Positions 51,927-60,222 of a DNA stretch of 64,000 nucleotides are shown here, one piece after another. Below the pieces are notes generated by a model. It searched no databases. It saw only the letters and a program-made list of their open reading frames with translations, and was not told the DNA's origin. Every line of letters starts with the position of its first letter. Position 1 is the first letter of the stretch. Made by a program: the position numbers and the translations under genes. Origin of the DNA: Mesoterricola silvestris (lineage in GTDB: Bacteria > Acidobacteriota > Holophagae > Holophagales > Holophagaceae); NCBI RefSeq assembly GCF_030295405.1, contig NZ_AP027080.1, positions 2,418,001 through 2,482,000 of the forward strand, written 5' to 3'.

Positions 51927-53044
51927 CCGTTCACCAGCCTGCGGGTGTATTTGGCCTGGAGCCACTGCTGGCCCTTGCCGGTGACCATCGTCCGGAGGTA
52001 GTTCTTCACTTCCTTACGGCCATCGGTGTGCTTGATCTGGTAGGTCCCTTCCTTCACCACGAAATACCCGGCGTCGATCCATTCCTGGTAGGGCAGGTGT
52101 TCCCGGTGGTCCTTTTTCATAAGGATCCGGTCATCACGGAGTTGTGCATAGAATCCCAACACGCCCCAACCCAGGGCGCGTGCGGTCTCGTCCAGGTCCT
52201 GGTGGTTGGTGGAGATCGCGACGGCGTCGGCGAAGGCGGCCTTGGGTTCCAGAACCTGGACGCGGGTCTCCAGGGCGGCGCGGCTCTCTTCCAGCTGTGC
52301 GGCGAGGCGCAAGGCATCCGGGAGGGTCTTCGGGATCCTGGGGTCTTCGGGCGCCGGCGCCAGGGCCCGGCGCTCGCACTCGATGAAGTAGGCACGCGCC
52401 TGTTTGCCCCGGGCGTTGCGCTCGACCATGGAGAGTTCCTTGGCCATGTCCAGGGTCAGGGCGTATTCCCTCGCCGGCCGACCGCCTTGGGGGTTATCGC
52501 CGAAATTGGCGAAAACCTCATAGTCCCGATGTTCCTGGAATCCATAGGCTTCGATGCGGTCTTTGATCCAGTTGGAGAAGTCCTTGCCCACTTCCAGGAA
52601 CCGGTGCAGGTCCCGGGCGTTGACGGCGTTCACCTGGACACCGGCGATCACGGACGCCGTGATCGGGATCAGCTCCACGTCCCTGGGCGCGGAAGTGGGA
52701 TCCTCCACGATCCAGGGTTTGGGTTCGGGGGGTTGCGCTGGGTGCTGCACCACGCGCTGCGCGAATCCCTCCACCCAGTAGATGAAAACATCCACGTTTC
52801 GAAGGAGGCTCTTCTCCGTGAGCCTGAACAGATCGCGCATGTGGATGATCGTGAGGTTCTGACCGCCATTGGATGTGGGGATGGTGACCACAACACGCTC
52901 GGGGCACAGGACCTCAACGGCCTCCATGGGATTGGGAAAATTCAGGATGGTGGCGGCGTCATGCGCCACGACCCAGGGCCGGCCATCCCGGCTGATCCCA
53001 CGGATGGCATGCAGGTTGAATTCCTCGGTGTGGATGGCGTTCAT
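51923..53044 (-). CDS. Phage antirepressor (Bro-N/AntA/KilAC type)
   Basis: This 373-residue protein is made of a Bro-N-like N-terminus (SRDGRPWVVAHDAATILNFP, residues 18-37), an AntA domain (VNARDLHRFLEVGKDFSNWI, then EAYGFQEHRDYEVF) and a C-terminal KilAC-like region (LGWGVLGFYAQLRDDRILMK). Antirepressors lift lysogenic repression. Having both Bro-N and AntA modules in one protein is a common mosaic form. It overlaps both neighbours. Confidence 0.93.
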   Translation of the reverse strand: MNAIHTEEFNLHAIRGISRDGRPWVVAHDAATILNFPNPMEAVEVLCPERVVVTIPTSNGGQNLTIIHMRDLFRLTEKSLLRNVDVFIYWVEGFAQRVVQHPAQPPEPKPWIVEDPTSAPRDVELIPITASVIAGVQVNAVNARDLHRFLEVGKDFSNWIKDRIEAYGFQEHRDYEVFANFGDNPQGGRPAREYALTLDMAKELSMVERNARGKQARAYFIECERRALAPAPEDPRIPKTLPDALRLAAQLEESRAALETRVQVLEPKAAFADAVAISTNHQDLDETARALGWGVLGFYAQLRDDRILMKKDHREHLPYQEWIDAGYFVVKEGTYQIKHTDGRKEVKNYLRTMVTGKGQQWLQAKYTRRLVNG

Positions 53045-53550
53045 TGGTCAACCTCCGGGCGAATTCCGAGCATTTCCAGCACCAGGGCTTGGACTTCGTT
53101 GTTCAGGGCCTGGGATAGCTCCAATGCCCTTGCGACTGCAGATGGAGCCACCTTGGGGGCGTTGTCCTGTGACCACATGGCAGCTTCCACGGCATCCGCC
53201 ACGTCCACGAGGACCGCCACGTGGGGCATAACCATGTCGTACGGATCGATTCCGCCCCAGAAGGCCTTCCTGGCGATGAGATCCAGGTCGAATCCCAGCT
53301 CCAGGAACTTCATACGGGTCGGGTACGGGATGTCGCCATATTCGGTCTCGTGGGCATCGTGGATCAGGGCCAGTTCGACCAGGTCGCACCGGTCATTCGG
53401 GTTGAGGTTGTAGGGCTTGGCCAGGATGAGGGCGATGCCGATGAGGGAGGCGGTATGCGAGGCTACCGTCTGCTCCCGGTCCACCCGGCGGGTGTGCCAG
53501 CGCTTGACTTCCTGGAGGCCCATGGCGGTTTGAGCGGTCATGATCTTCAT
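53041..53550 (-). CDS. HD-domain phosphohydrolase, YfbR-like
   Basis: This 169-residue protein has the pattern KRWHTRRVDREQTVASHTAS, then ELALIHDAHETEYGDIPYP, the HD metal-binding motif of 5'-deoxynucleotidases. It should remove phosphate from deoxynucleotides, shaping phage nucleotide pools. I start it at ATG 53550. It overlaps the antirepressor and the upstream gene by ATGA. Confidence 0.83.
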   Translation of the reverse strand: MKIMTAQTAMGLQEVKRWHTRRVDREQTVASHTASLIGIALILAKPYNLNPNDRCDLVELALIHDAHETEYGDIPYPTRMKFLELGFDLDLIARKAFWGGIDPYDMVMPHVAVLVDVADAVEAAMWSQDNAPKVAPSAVARALELSQALNNEVQALVLEMLGIRPEVDQ

Positions 53551-53924
53551 CGCCACCACCCAAAGACACGGAAGCAACATGACCTGATGGCGATGAGCAT
53601 GACGGCGCAGGATGCGACCAGAAGGATCGAGAGCCAACCGCACCCCTGCTTGGGCCCAGGGCACCCCGCCTCCGGGTTCTCATCCGCGGTGGCATCCTGA
53701 ATCTGGGCGGCCTCCTCCTTGAAATTCACGAGGGCCTTGGAGGGGACCGTCCACCGCCAGCCAGGCACCCTACGGGCCAGGCCCTGGAGGGCGAGGTTGC
53801 TGAGGATCGCGCGCGTATCGCGGGTGGTGAGGCCGGTCCGGTATGCCACCTCCTGGACCGTAGGCGATCCCAGCTGCTGGACGGCATCCAGCACCCTGGT
53901 TTCTCGCATCTGCTGGAGATTCAT
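53547..53924 (-). CDS. Winged-helix protein with C-terminal membrane segment
   Basis: This 125-residue protein has an N-terminal winged helix (LDAVQQLGSPTVQEVAYRTG, then TRDTRAILSNLALQGLARRV). A hydrophobic stretch follows near the C-terminus (WLSILLVASCAVMLIAI). A DNA-binding domain tethered to a membrane is unusual. GAGGA precedes ATG 53924. Role unknown. Confidence 0.65.
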   Translation of the reverse strand: MNLQQMRETRVLDAVQQLGSPTVQEVAYRTGLTTRDTRAILSNLALQGLARRVPGWRWTVPSKALVNFKEEAAQIQDATADENPEAGCPGPKQGCGWLSILLVASCAVMLIAIRSCCFRVFGWWR

Positions 53925-54118
53925 TTGAGTTCCTCGGGGAAAAGGGGGGTAGGGATCCCGGCTCGAACCGCTCTCGGATCCTGCTGATCGAGCGATTTGA
54001 GGTAGGCGACTCGCCGGGGCCAGCACGTCGAGCCGAAACCTCGGGCTCTGGCCTCAGGGGTCTTCAGGCGCCGCCGGCACATCCGACAGCGGGGGAAATC
54101 AGGGGAGGGGTCATCCAT
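53921..54118 (-). CDS. Small zinc-finger protein (DUF6011-like)
   Basis: This 65-residue protein has CRMCRRRLKTPEARARGFGS, then TC, matching the C-x-x-C-x-R-x-L-K ... G-x-G-x-x-C pattern of small phage zinc proteins (DUF6011-like). It overlaps the next gene by ATGA. Probably nucleic-acid related. Confidence 0.65.
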   Translation of the reverse strand: MDDPSPDFPRCRMCRRRLKTPEARARGFGSTCWPRRVAYLKSLDQQDPRAVRAGIPTPLFPEELK

Positions 54119-54175
54119 CGTGGTCTCGGCCAGCCTGAAAGCGCCGGGGCCCGTGCCCCGGCGCGAGGCCCCGGA

Positions 54176-54925
54176 TTACGCGATGACGGGGATCTCCAGG
54201 CCGAAGCCCTCCATGGCCTCCCGGATGGTCTTCATGGCGTCCACCTTCCACCGGCCGCCGTCCGCCTCGATGAGCATGAGGGCGGGGCCGTTGTCTGTGA
54301 TCCGGGCGCGGAACACGAACTCGGATACCGGTTGGGCCACCTCGGGGAAGGTCCTGAAGGGCGCCAGGGCCACTCGCGGCTTGATGGTCACCTGGGCCTT
54401 GTGGCTGAGCCCGGCCTTGATAGTGGCTTTCTGGGTGAACCCGTTGTCATCGCTCGTGCTCGTGGCCTCGTTGGTGATGCTGGATGCCAGGTTGAGCACG
54501 TAGTCCTTGTCCTCGCTCTCCGCGAAGAGCGAGGCGATGGCGATAGAAAAGGACTCCTGGTCGATCCACTGGCCGAACTTGAACTTGTCGAAGGACACCG
54601 GCTGGGCCTGGATGAGCACCACACGCCGACCGTATTCGTCGGTCTCCTTGGCCTTGAGGGTCACAGTTGTTTCCGACTCCACGTGGATGAGGAACTCGGT
54701 GGAGAAGGCCTTGTTTTCCAGCTTGGCGCGGATGAGTTCCGAGAACCCGGCGAGGGTATTCACAGCCACGAGTTTGGGCTGGGGCGGCGCAGCGGCCAGG
54801 ACCTGGTGGAGCGCCTCGGTGGAGAAGACGGTCTCGGTGCCGTGCACATCCTTCAGGTTGTAGGTCTTGGGGGTGGAGATGTCCAGGATCTTCTGGATGG
54901 TCTCGGAGGTGACGTCGTTGAGCAT
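54176..54925 (-). CDS. Conserved-looking early phage protein
   Basis: This 249-residue protein has an alpha/beta pattern (LVAVNTLAGFSELIRAKLEN, then EFLIHVESETTVTLKAKE) and a C-terminal beta region. It sits with its neighbour (54940-55305) early in the operon, where phages often encode a recombination or DUF2303-like pair; I cannot fix the family. The start is ATG 54925. Confidence 0.65.
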   Translation of the reverse strand: MLNDVTSETIQKILDISTPKTYNLKDVHGTETVFSTEALHQVLAAAPPQPKLVAVNTLAGFSELIRAKLENKAFSTEFLIHVESETTVTLKAKETDEYGRRVVLIQAQPVSFDKFKFGQWIDQESFSIAIASLFAESEDKDYVLNLASSITNEATSTSDDNGFTQKATIKAGLSHKAQVTIKPRVALAPFRTFPEVAQPVSEFVFRARITDNGPALMLIEADGGRWKVDAMKTIREAMEGFGLEIPVIA

Positions 54926-54939
54926 GCGGTGTTCCTTTC

Positions 54940-55305
54940 TTAGGCGCGCTTGGCGGGGAGTTCGGAGACGTTGGGGAGGGGCTCTTCGGGTTTGAAGAGC
55001 GGAGGATGGCGCTCAACCTCGAAGAGGCCGTAGGACTCGGACCCGGGGTCGAACGCGATGTAGGCCTCCGTTTTGCCTGCGTCGGGGCCGGGGATGGAGG
55101 ACTTGACCTCGTAGGTGATCCGTCCGGAGCAGCGCTTCGCGTCCGGTTCGATGAGGACCACGATGGTCAACTTGCGCTTGGCCTCAGCGGAGGTGTTGGG
55201 ATCCTGGATGTTCGCGCAGATCTTGCGGAACTCCAGGGTCGCGCACTCCATGAGGGCGCCACCGGCCAGATTGGCCAGTGTGATTTCGGTAGGATTCTGG
55301 GCCAT
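54940..55305 (-). CDS. Conserved-looking early phage protein
   Basis: This 121-residue protein opens with a helix (GGALMECATLEFRKICANIQ) and DPNTSAEAKRKLTIVVLIEP, a pattern seen in many phage early operons. It has a C-terminal beta part (YIAFDPGSESYGLFEVERHP). Function unknown. It is adjacent to and probably co-expressed with the 54176 gene. Confidence 0.65.
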   Translation of the reverse strand: MAQNPTEITLANLAGGALMECATLEFRKICANIQDPNTSAEAKRKLTIVVLIEPDAKRCSGRITYEVKSSIPGPDAGKTEAYIAFDPGSESYGLFEVERHPPLFKPEEPLPNVSELPAKRA

Positions 55306-55605
55306 CTAGGCCTCCTTGATGGCGGGGCACACGGGTCCCGCAGGGGTGAGCGTGCGGGGGGACGCTTCGCGGGCCCCCTTGAACAGCAGGACGTTGACCT
55401 TGATGCGGCTGCCCACCCGCGCGATGAACAGCCGGCGCTGCAGGTCCTTGAGGGTCAGATCGATCGTGGCGAGGTTTTCCTCAGTCAGTTTGCCGTGCAG
55501 GGCGAGCCACCCCATGGCCTGCAGGTAGACTCCGGCGCGCTCAATCCGTGCGGCCATCCCCTGCGGGATTGACACGGTGGCGGGCTTGGGCGATTCTTGG
55601 TCCAT
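55306..55605 (-). CDS. Hypothetical early phage protein
   Basis: This 99-residue protein has a helical middle (GVYLQAMGWLALHGKLTEEN, then DLTLKDLQRRLFIARVGSRI). AAAGGAG precedes ATG 55605. No family recognised. Gap 55606-55667 holds nothing clear. Confidence 0.55.
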   Translation of the reverse strand: MDQESPKPATVSIPQGMAARIERAGVYLQAMGWLALHGKLTEENLATIDLTLKDLQRRLFIARVGSRIKVNVLLFKGAREASPRTLTPAGPVCPAIKEA

Positions 55606-55667
55606 CGATTCTCCTTTCGAGAGAGGGAAATCCGGGGGCCGCGCGAACGGCCCCTTTCTTTTGGGGT

Positions 55668-56174
55668 TCAACTGGCCTTCACGGGTCGGATAACGGTCTC
55701 GAACCAGGCCCGGACCTGCGATTTTTTGAAGGCCAGGGTGGGCTCGCCCTTGTTGTTCTTCCGGAGCAGGTTCAAATACGCCGGGAAGGGGGGAAGGGTT
55801 TCGTCTGCAAGCCATTCGTAAATACGAGAATTGTTGATTCTTGGCTCATAGAACGTATGGATGAAGGCGACGATTGTGCGAAGGCTCACGAGGCGCTCAT
55901 CATCCCCATCCGCAGTCCCAGCCGGGGGGAGATTGGCCGGGATGGGGGGATGTGAGTTGGGTGCACGGTGGTCACTGGCCTCCAGGGGTGGGAGCTCCGC
56001 CTCCGGGACTCCGAGGGTTTGGAGTACGAGCCGGAGGTCCTTGGGCGTCTTCCGGCCCGCCTCCCAGTGGCAAATGAGGCTCCTCGTGACACCAAGGCGC
56101 CTAGCCAGTTCCCCTTGGCTCATGTCGGCTTCGGTCCGAGCGCGGCGAATCAACTCCCCTGAAGTTGTTGACAT
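55668..56174 (-). CDS. Cro-like XRE regulator at the head of the early operon
   Basis: This 168-residue protein has an N-terminal helix-turn-helix (TEADMSQGELARRLGVTRSL, then ICHWEAGRKTPKDL). The C-terminal half has another helical motif (IVAFIHTFYEPRINNSRIYE). GAGGAG precedes ATG 56174. It is divergent from the CI-like gene and leads the leftward early operon, so it is the probable Cro counterpart. Confidence 0.85.
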   Translation of the reverse strand: MSTTSGELIRRARTEADMSQGELARRLGVTRSLICHWEAGRKTPKDLRLVLQTLGVPEAELPPLEASDHRAPNSHPPIPANLPPAGTADGDDERLVSLRTIVAFIHTFYEPRINNSRIYEWLADETLPPFPAYLNLLRKNNKGEPTLAFKKSQVRAWFETVIRPVKAS

Positions 56175-56447
56175 GTAAGCTCCTCGCCGCCTTTGCGGCC
56201 GGGTGGGCTCCGTCAGAGCCTTGGAAACATTTACCTGTAGCCAGAAAAAGAACTGACCAAGTATTGACTTGGACTGTTGACATGCTATTTTTAGGGATGG
56301 GTGAACCGAATCCGCCCGGCCTCGAAGAGAACGGTAAGTTTGGCCTCGACGACGAACTGATTTCGTATCGTTCCGAACTGAATTGAATTTAGGCCGAACC
56401 AACCGATTGGTCAAGTATCGATCTTGAATTTTTTCTTGGGGTGGCCG
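56175..56447. promoter_or_regulatory. Lysis-lysogeny switch region
   Basis: Divergent intergenic region. CCAAGTATTGACTTGG (56257-56272) and TCAAGTATCGATCTTGA (56411-56427) are related dyads (common core CAAGTATyGA, then CTTG). TTGACT (56264-56269) with TATTTT (56286-56291), spacer 16, gives a rightward promoter overlapping the first dyad. TGTTGACATG also recurs at 56166 and 56275, and inverted at 56448-56456. These are likely repressor operators. Confidence 0.6.
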
Positions 56448-56897
56448 ATGTCAACAGTGGGCGAACGGATCAAAGAGGCGCGGGAGTCACGAGGCTTCAC
56501 CCAAGAAGACCTTGCAGGCATCCTCCGGACCTCTCGGACTCTCATCTCGGCGTGGGAGCGCGACGAGACGGTCCCGCGGGGCAGCACTCGCATTAAAATT
56601 GCCAATGCCCTCGGATGCGATCAGGAGTGGCTGAGGACCGGATCCGGCCCGCGCGAATTGCGGGATGACCAATCGTTTTCGCTGACCTCGACCGAAGGGG
56701 TCGATCTGCTGGTCGACCAATACCTCGTTCCCGCACATGATCTGGTGCAAGCGGCCCTCCTGGACCGCGGGATAAAGCTGGAGAACGATCCACTCGCCCG
56801 TGTTGTATTCCAGGTGGCGATGAAGGCCCTGAGCGAGAAACGGAACCCGAATGAGGTTGATGTTGAGCAGGCTCTATTCGGCCTGATCAAGGGCTAG
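56448..56897 (+). CDS. CI-like phage repressor
   Basis: This 149-residue protein has an N-terminal helix-turn-helix (GERIKEARESRGFTQEDLAG, then SAWERDETVPRG). The C-terminal half is helical, without a LexA-type peptidase motif, so inactivation must differ from lambda. Start at ATG 56448; the upstream extension to 56424 is also possible. It reads with the integrase 3 bases later, so lysogeny control and integration are co-transcribed. Confidence 0.85.
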   Translation: MSTVGERIKEARESRGFTQEDLAGILRTSRTLISAWERDETVPRGSTRIKIANALGCDQEWLRTGSGPRELRDDQSFSLTSTEGVDLLVDQYLVPAHDLVQAALLDRGIKLENDPLARVVFQVAMKALSEKRNPNEVDVEQALFGLIKG

Positions 56898-56900
56898 GCC

Positions 56901-58121
56901 ATGGCTCGTCGGGCGAAGGCTTGGTTCACCGAAGACGGCCGGCCCATCATGCACGATGGGATATATAAGAACACGCCAGGTGGTGATTTTCTCTTCGACT
57001 TCAGGTGCTGCGGCCAGCACAAGAAGGGCAGCACCGGAACGCCGATCGAGGATCTGGCACGAGCCCACGTCGCGCAACTCAAGAGGCAGATCACGGATGC
57101 CTTCTACGGGCGAACGCCTCCAGAGCCCGTCAAACCCAAGGTCTACACGCTTTTCGAAGTTTGGGAGGAATGGGAGAAGAAGAAAACGAGCAGCGTATCG
57201 AAGAGCCATGTTCGATGGATGAAGGGGGTGGTGGTCCATCACACCCACGAGTGGAAAGATCTGCCCATCACTGAACTCGAAGGAGCAGCGATCAGCACGC
57301 TCAAGGACCGATACATGAGCGGGACGGGGAAGGGGTTCAAGAAGGGGGAGGGGCACACCGTTCGGACCCACAGCGGCGGGGGATGGAACAAGGTCCTCGT
57401 CCAGCTACGGGCCCTGGTGGGATTCGCACAATCGGAGGGCATGATCCAGGACCGGACGTTCTCGGCCAAGGGGAACTGGCTCAAGCCCGCCAGCAAGGCT
57501 CCTGGGTTTCTCTGGCCCGAGCAGGTTCAAAAATTCCTCGCGCCAATCGATACGATGCGGAAGAACTGCAAGGGGGATCGATTCTGTCACCCGGGAATCT
57601 ACATCCGGCTCATGCTCGGTGTCGGCCTGCGCGAGGGAGAGGCCATCAACCTGGAATGGGAGCGGGTCAACTGGCGGCAGAATGTCATCGTGATAGCCGA
57701 TGCACGGGCTACCGACTGGAGGCCGAAGGACCGCGAAGTGCGCGAGATCGAAATGCCCGCCTGGCTTCGAACCTACCTCCTCCAGTGGTGGGAATTCTGT
57801 GAGCGCCCATCCAAGGGCCTGGTGATGGTGTCTCGCCATGGCGGAGCCCACAGGGAGGGAATCTCCAAGCGGGCCATAGAGAAGGGCGCAGCCGAACTGG
57901 GAATCGTCGGCCTCCATCCGCATCTTCTGCGTGCGACCTTCGCCACCACCCAATGGGAGATCGGGGCGACCCTGGATGAGATCGCGGCGATGCTTGGGCA
58001 CGACGACCCCGAGATCACCCTCAAGCACTACATCCGACGGCGCCCCAAGGGCCAGACCGTAAATCAAGCCAAGGCGGCCGAGCGGATGGGGTTCACGAAT
58101 CCCCAAATAGTCCCCGCCTAA
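56901..58121 (+). CDS. Tyrosine integrase of the prophage
   Basis: This 406-residue phage integrase has catalytic Arg in GLREGEAINL, His-x-x-Arg in HPHLLRATFATT, His in GHDDPEITLKHY and the nucleophile Tyr after it. The N-terminal arm-binding part has CCGQHKKGSTG-type features, followed by the core-binding domain. It lies 50 bases from attR and three bases after the repressor, so it is the integrase that uses the tRNA site. Confidence 0.96.
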   Translation: MARRAKAWFTEDGRPIMHDGIYKNTPGGDFLFDFRCCGQHKKGSTGTPIEDLARAHVAQLKRQITDAFYGRTPPEPVKPKVYTLFEVWEEWEKKKTSSVSKSHVRWMKGVVVHHTHEWKDLPITELEGAAISTLKDRYMSGTGKGFKKGEGHTVRTHSGGGWNKVLVQLRALVGFAQSEGMIQDRTFSAKGNWLKPASKAPGFLWPEQVQKFLAPIDTMRKNCKGDRFCHPGIYIRLMLGVGLREGEAINLEWERVNWRQNVIVIADARATDWRPKDREVREIEMPAWLRTYLLQWWEFCERPSKGLVMVSRHGGAHREGISKRAIEKGAAELGIVGLHPHLLRATFATTQWEIGATLDEIAAMLGHDDPEITLKHYIRRRPKGQTVNQAKAAERMGFTNPQIVPA

Positions 58122-58174
58122 GAGTCAACATTCCACAAATGAAGTTTTATAACAGGTTGTTGGAACTACAAAGT

Positions 58175-58221
58175 GGCTCATAACCGCTTGGTCCAGGGTT
58201 CGAATCCCTGTGGGGCCACCA
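58175..58221 (+). other. attR (47-bp core)
   Basis: This is the duplicated tRNA 3' half, identical over 47 bases to 16190-16236 and lacking the 5' half of the tRNA. It closes the prophage. The host chromosome resumes at 58222. Confidence 0.95.
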
Positions 58222-58905
58222 AGTAACCCTCCGATGAAGTCCGAGGAGGTCCGGAATAGCCCGTAGAACTTGGGCTTTCCGGGGTATTCATATCCGGGGG
58301 GGCTGCCGCGGTCCCCTGGAAATGGGAGTGCCTGGCGAACCTGGGGACGTGCTTAAAACAAAACACGCGGCAGTGGCCCGCCTATGCATGCCTCGATGGC
58401 GCCCACCAACATTGCGGAAGAATGCTCCCTCCGCCCCGCCGTCGTCGGGCGCACGATCAGCTAGGGCGCCCGCAATGCGGGTTGCCATTTCGCGGCAACG
58501 ATCGTGACCACTCTGACTGAAATCTCTCATGCGACCTGTTTCCCAAGGCGAGAGTCCGCCCCTCCTGCATCCCGTCTGACTCAGATCCTCGCAAGCTCCG
58601 CTGGGTTCGCATCCAGCGGACCCAGCGGACCCAGCGAATCCGCGATGCGACGTTCGGGGCCTGCTTGAAGGGATACCGGCCAACAAAGGGATGGAAATCT
58701 TGAAGACGTTAATGAAGAGCGGTTGCGCTGAAATCAGCTTGTGTCATCATTCAAATCACCAATCAACGGCAGTTCTTCGGCCACCTCTTTTCAGGGCCCA
58801 TGGTCAAGGTTGTGACTCGAGAAGTCCCGAGTCCATTCCGACGATCCATCCCTCCTGTTGGCCTGATCACAATTCGTGGCTCAATTCCATTCAATGGAGT
58901 CTCAT
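58222..58905. other. Non-coding stretch between attR and the RHS fragment
   Basis: About 680 bases without a gene I can support. The first part is GC-rich and the last 200 bases drift to a lower GC. The only structure noted is a short CGGACCCAG tandem repeat near 58618. Confidence 0.5.
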
Positions 58906-60222
58906 ATGTGGAAATTGACTATGCGGCTCTTCCTCCAGGCATTTACATTGCTTGCCGCAGGAGGCTCTTATCTTATTGCCCAATCCTATCAATCAAATTT
59001 CGGTGATATCAAGTTCGATCGCAACAAGAGCCCAGCAACTTGGCATGGTATTTCAGATGTTGAGTCTTCCACGGGAGCGCTTAGCATCAATATCCCTATG
59101 GGACCCGGGATTGGCGCCCGCGGAGCGAAATGGATCCCAACTATTCGTGGACGCTGGGCGCCCCAAATTGCTGGGATGTCCTCTACAACTGTTAATAGCG
59201 CAGGAGGTATTGCAGAGGGTAGTTGGACCCAAACAACGCATAATGGCAGCTTGGATTTTAGCCCCGGGCACCTTAAGCTGACGATCTGTGACTATGCATC
59301 AGAGATAACGAACCCAAATGCCGGTTCTAATGGCCCCCGTGAGGATTCAGATCTCTTCACTTATTATAGCCTTCCGGACGGAACTAGCGGATCCTATTTT
59401 GGCGCCATTGATTTCACTGGGCCAAATGCATTGTCTACCGGATTGGATCCTGTTGCTACGATTGCGGCATTTGGCTTTGAGGCATCGGCAGGCTGGTCGG
59501 TGGCTACCGACATTGCCGTTCCGACCAATGTAAATCCTGGTCCCTACGTCAGGCTTGGACAGAGTGGTGAGGTGGTTATTGGCTTGTATAAGCCAGGGGA
59601 AGCAGATACGCGGATCTGTGTTCCCCTTACGGGCCAGCTTGGAAATGGGCAAAGTTCCGACAACACCTGCCCGCGGTATCCCGGGCGTATTCTTGTTGTT
59701 AAAGGCGACATTGCGTATGAATTTGTATACCGCGCCACCAAGAAGACCGGCCTGATTCCCCTGGATGAGACGGACAGGAATTCGCCGAAGGTACAGGCCT
59801 TCCGATGGGCCACTTTTGGCCTAGCTTCCATCAGGAACAGGCAAGGCGATGCGATTAAGTTTACAAATGACCTGACCAATGACACCTTCCTAGCAAAATG
59901 GTACCTTGGCGACTGGAGCACGGACACTGGTCAGGCGATTCTCGTAACAGGCACCACTCCTTTTGGAACCTCTGAGAGCAATTCATTTAGCGTTAACTAC
60001 CAAGGCAATGGGAATCAGCCTTCCTATACCGTTGGTGGTGTTCATCGAGTCGCACCTTACGGAAGTGCAGGCGAAGATACCGCTGGGACGAAGCCGGGGT
60101 TTGGGATTGATGGATTCATTAGCCGTGCCGTCGATTCGGTTGTCGATAACATTTCTGACCAGACGATTTCCTTGACATATGCTGAGTTGTGTCCAGAATT
60201 TTCTGTAAGTCCGCTCCAGTAG
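58906..60222 (+). pseudogene. RHS protein, N-terminal fragment
   Basis: This 438-residue fragment has a signal peptide (RLFLQAFTLLAAGGSYLIAQ). It has an RHS-type N-terminus: SPATWHGISDVESSTGALSI, then GAKWIPTIRGRWAPQIAG. It ends abruptly at the left end of the IS256 element, where TAG falls within the inverted repeat. No RHS-repeat core is present. Base composition is clearly lower in GC than the flanking host genes, so the locus was probably acquired. I start it at ATG 58906, after GGAGT. Confidence 0.8.

Larger units (their letters stand above)
16190..58221. mobile_element. Integrated siphovirus-like prophage, about 42 kb
   Basis: The element is bounded by a 47-bp direct repeat of the tRNA 3' half (attL 16190-16236, attR 58175-58221). 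It holds a tyrosine integrase beside attR, a repressor switch, an early operon and a complete-looking late set. The late set covers lysis candidates, terminase, portal, protease/scaffold, capsid, tail tube, G/GT, tape measure and fibres. No obvious frameshifted structural gene was seen, so it may be inducible. Its lineage is mosaic: lambda-like packaging and tail genes with a Mu-like capsid and Mor activator. Confidence 0.95.

Noticed and set aside
43175-53550. A Z-genome (2-aminoadenine) phage pathway
   Set aside because: MazG-like and HD enzymes are present, but no PurZ-like synthetase or matching polymerase is encoded, so that specific pathway is not supported.
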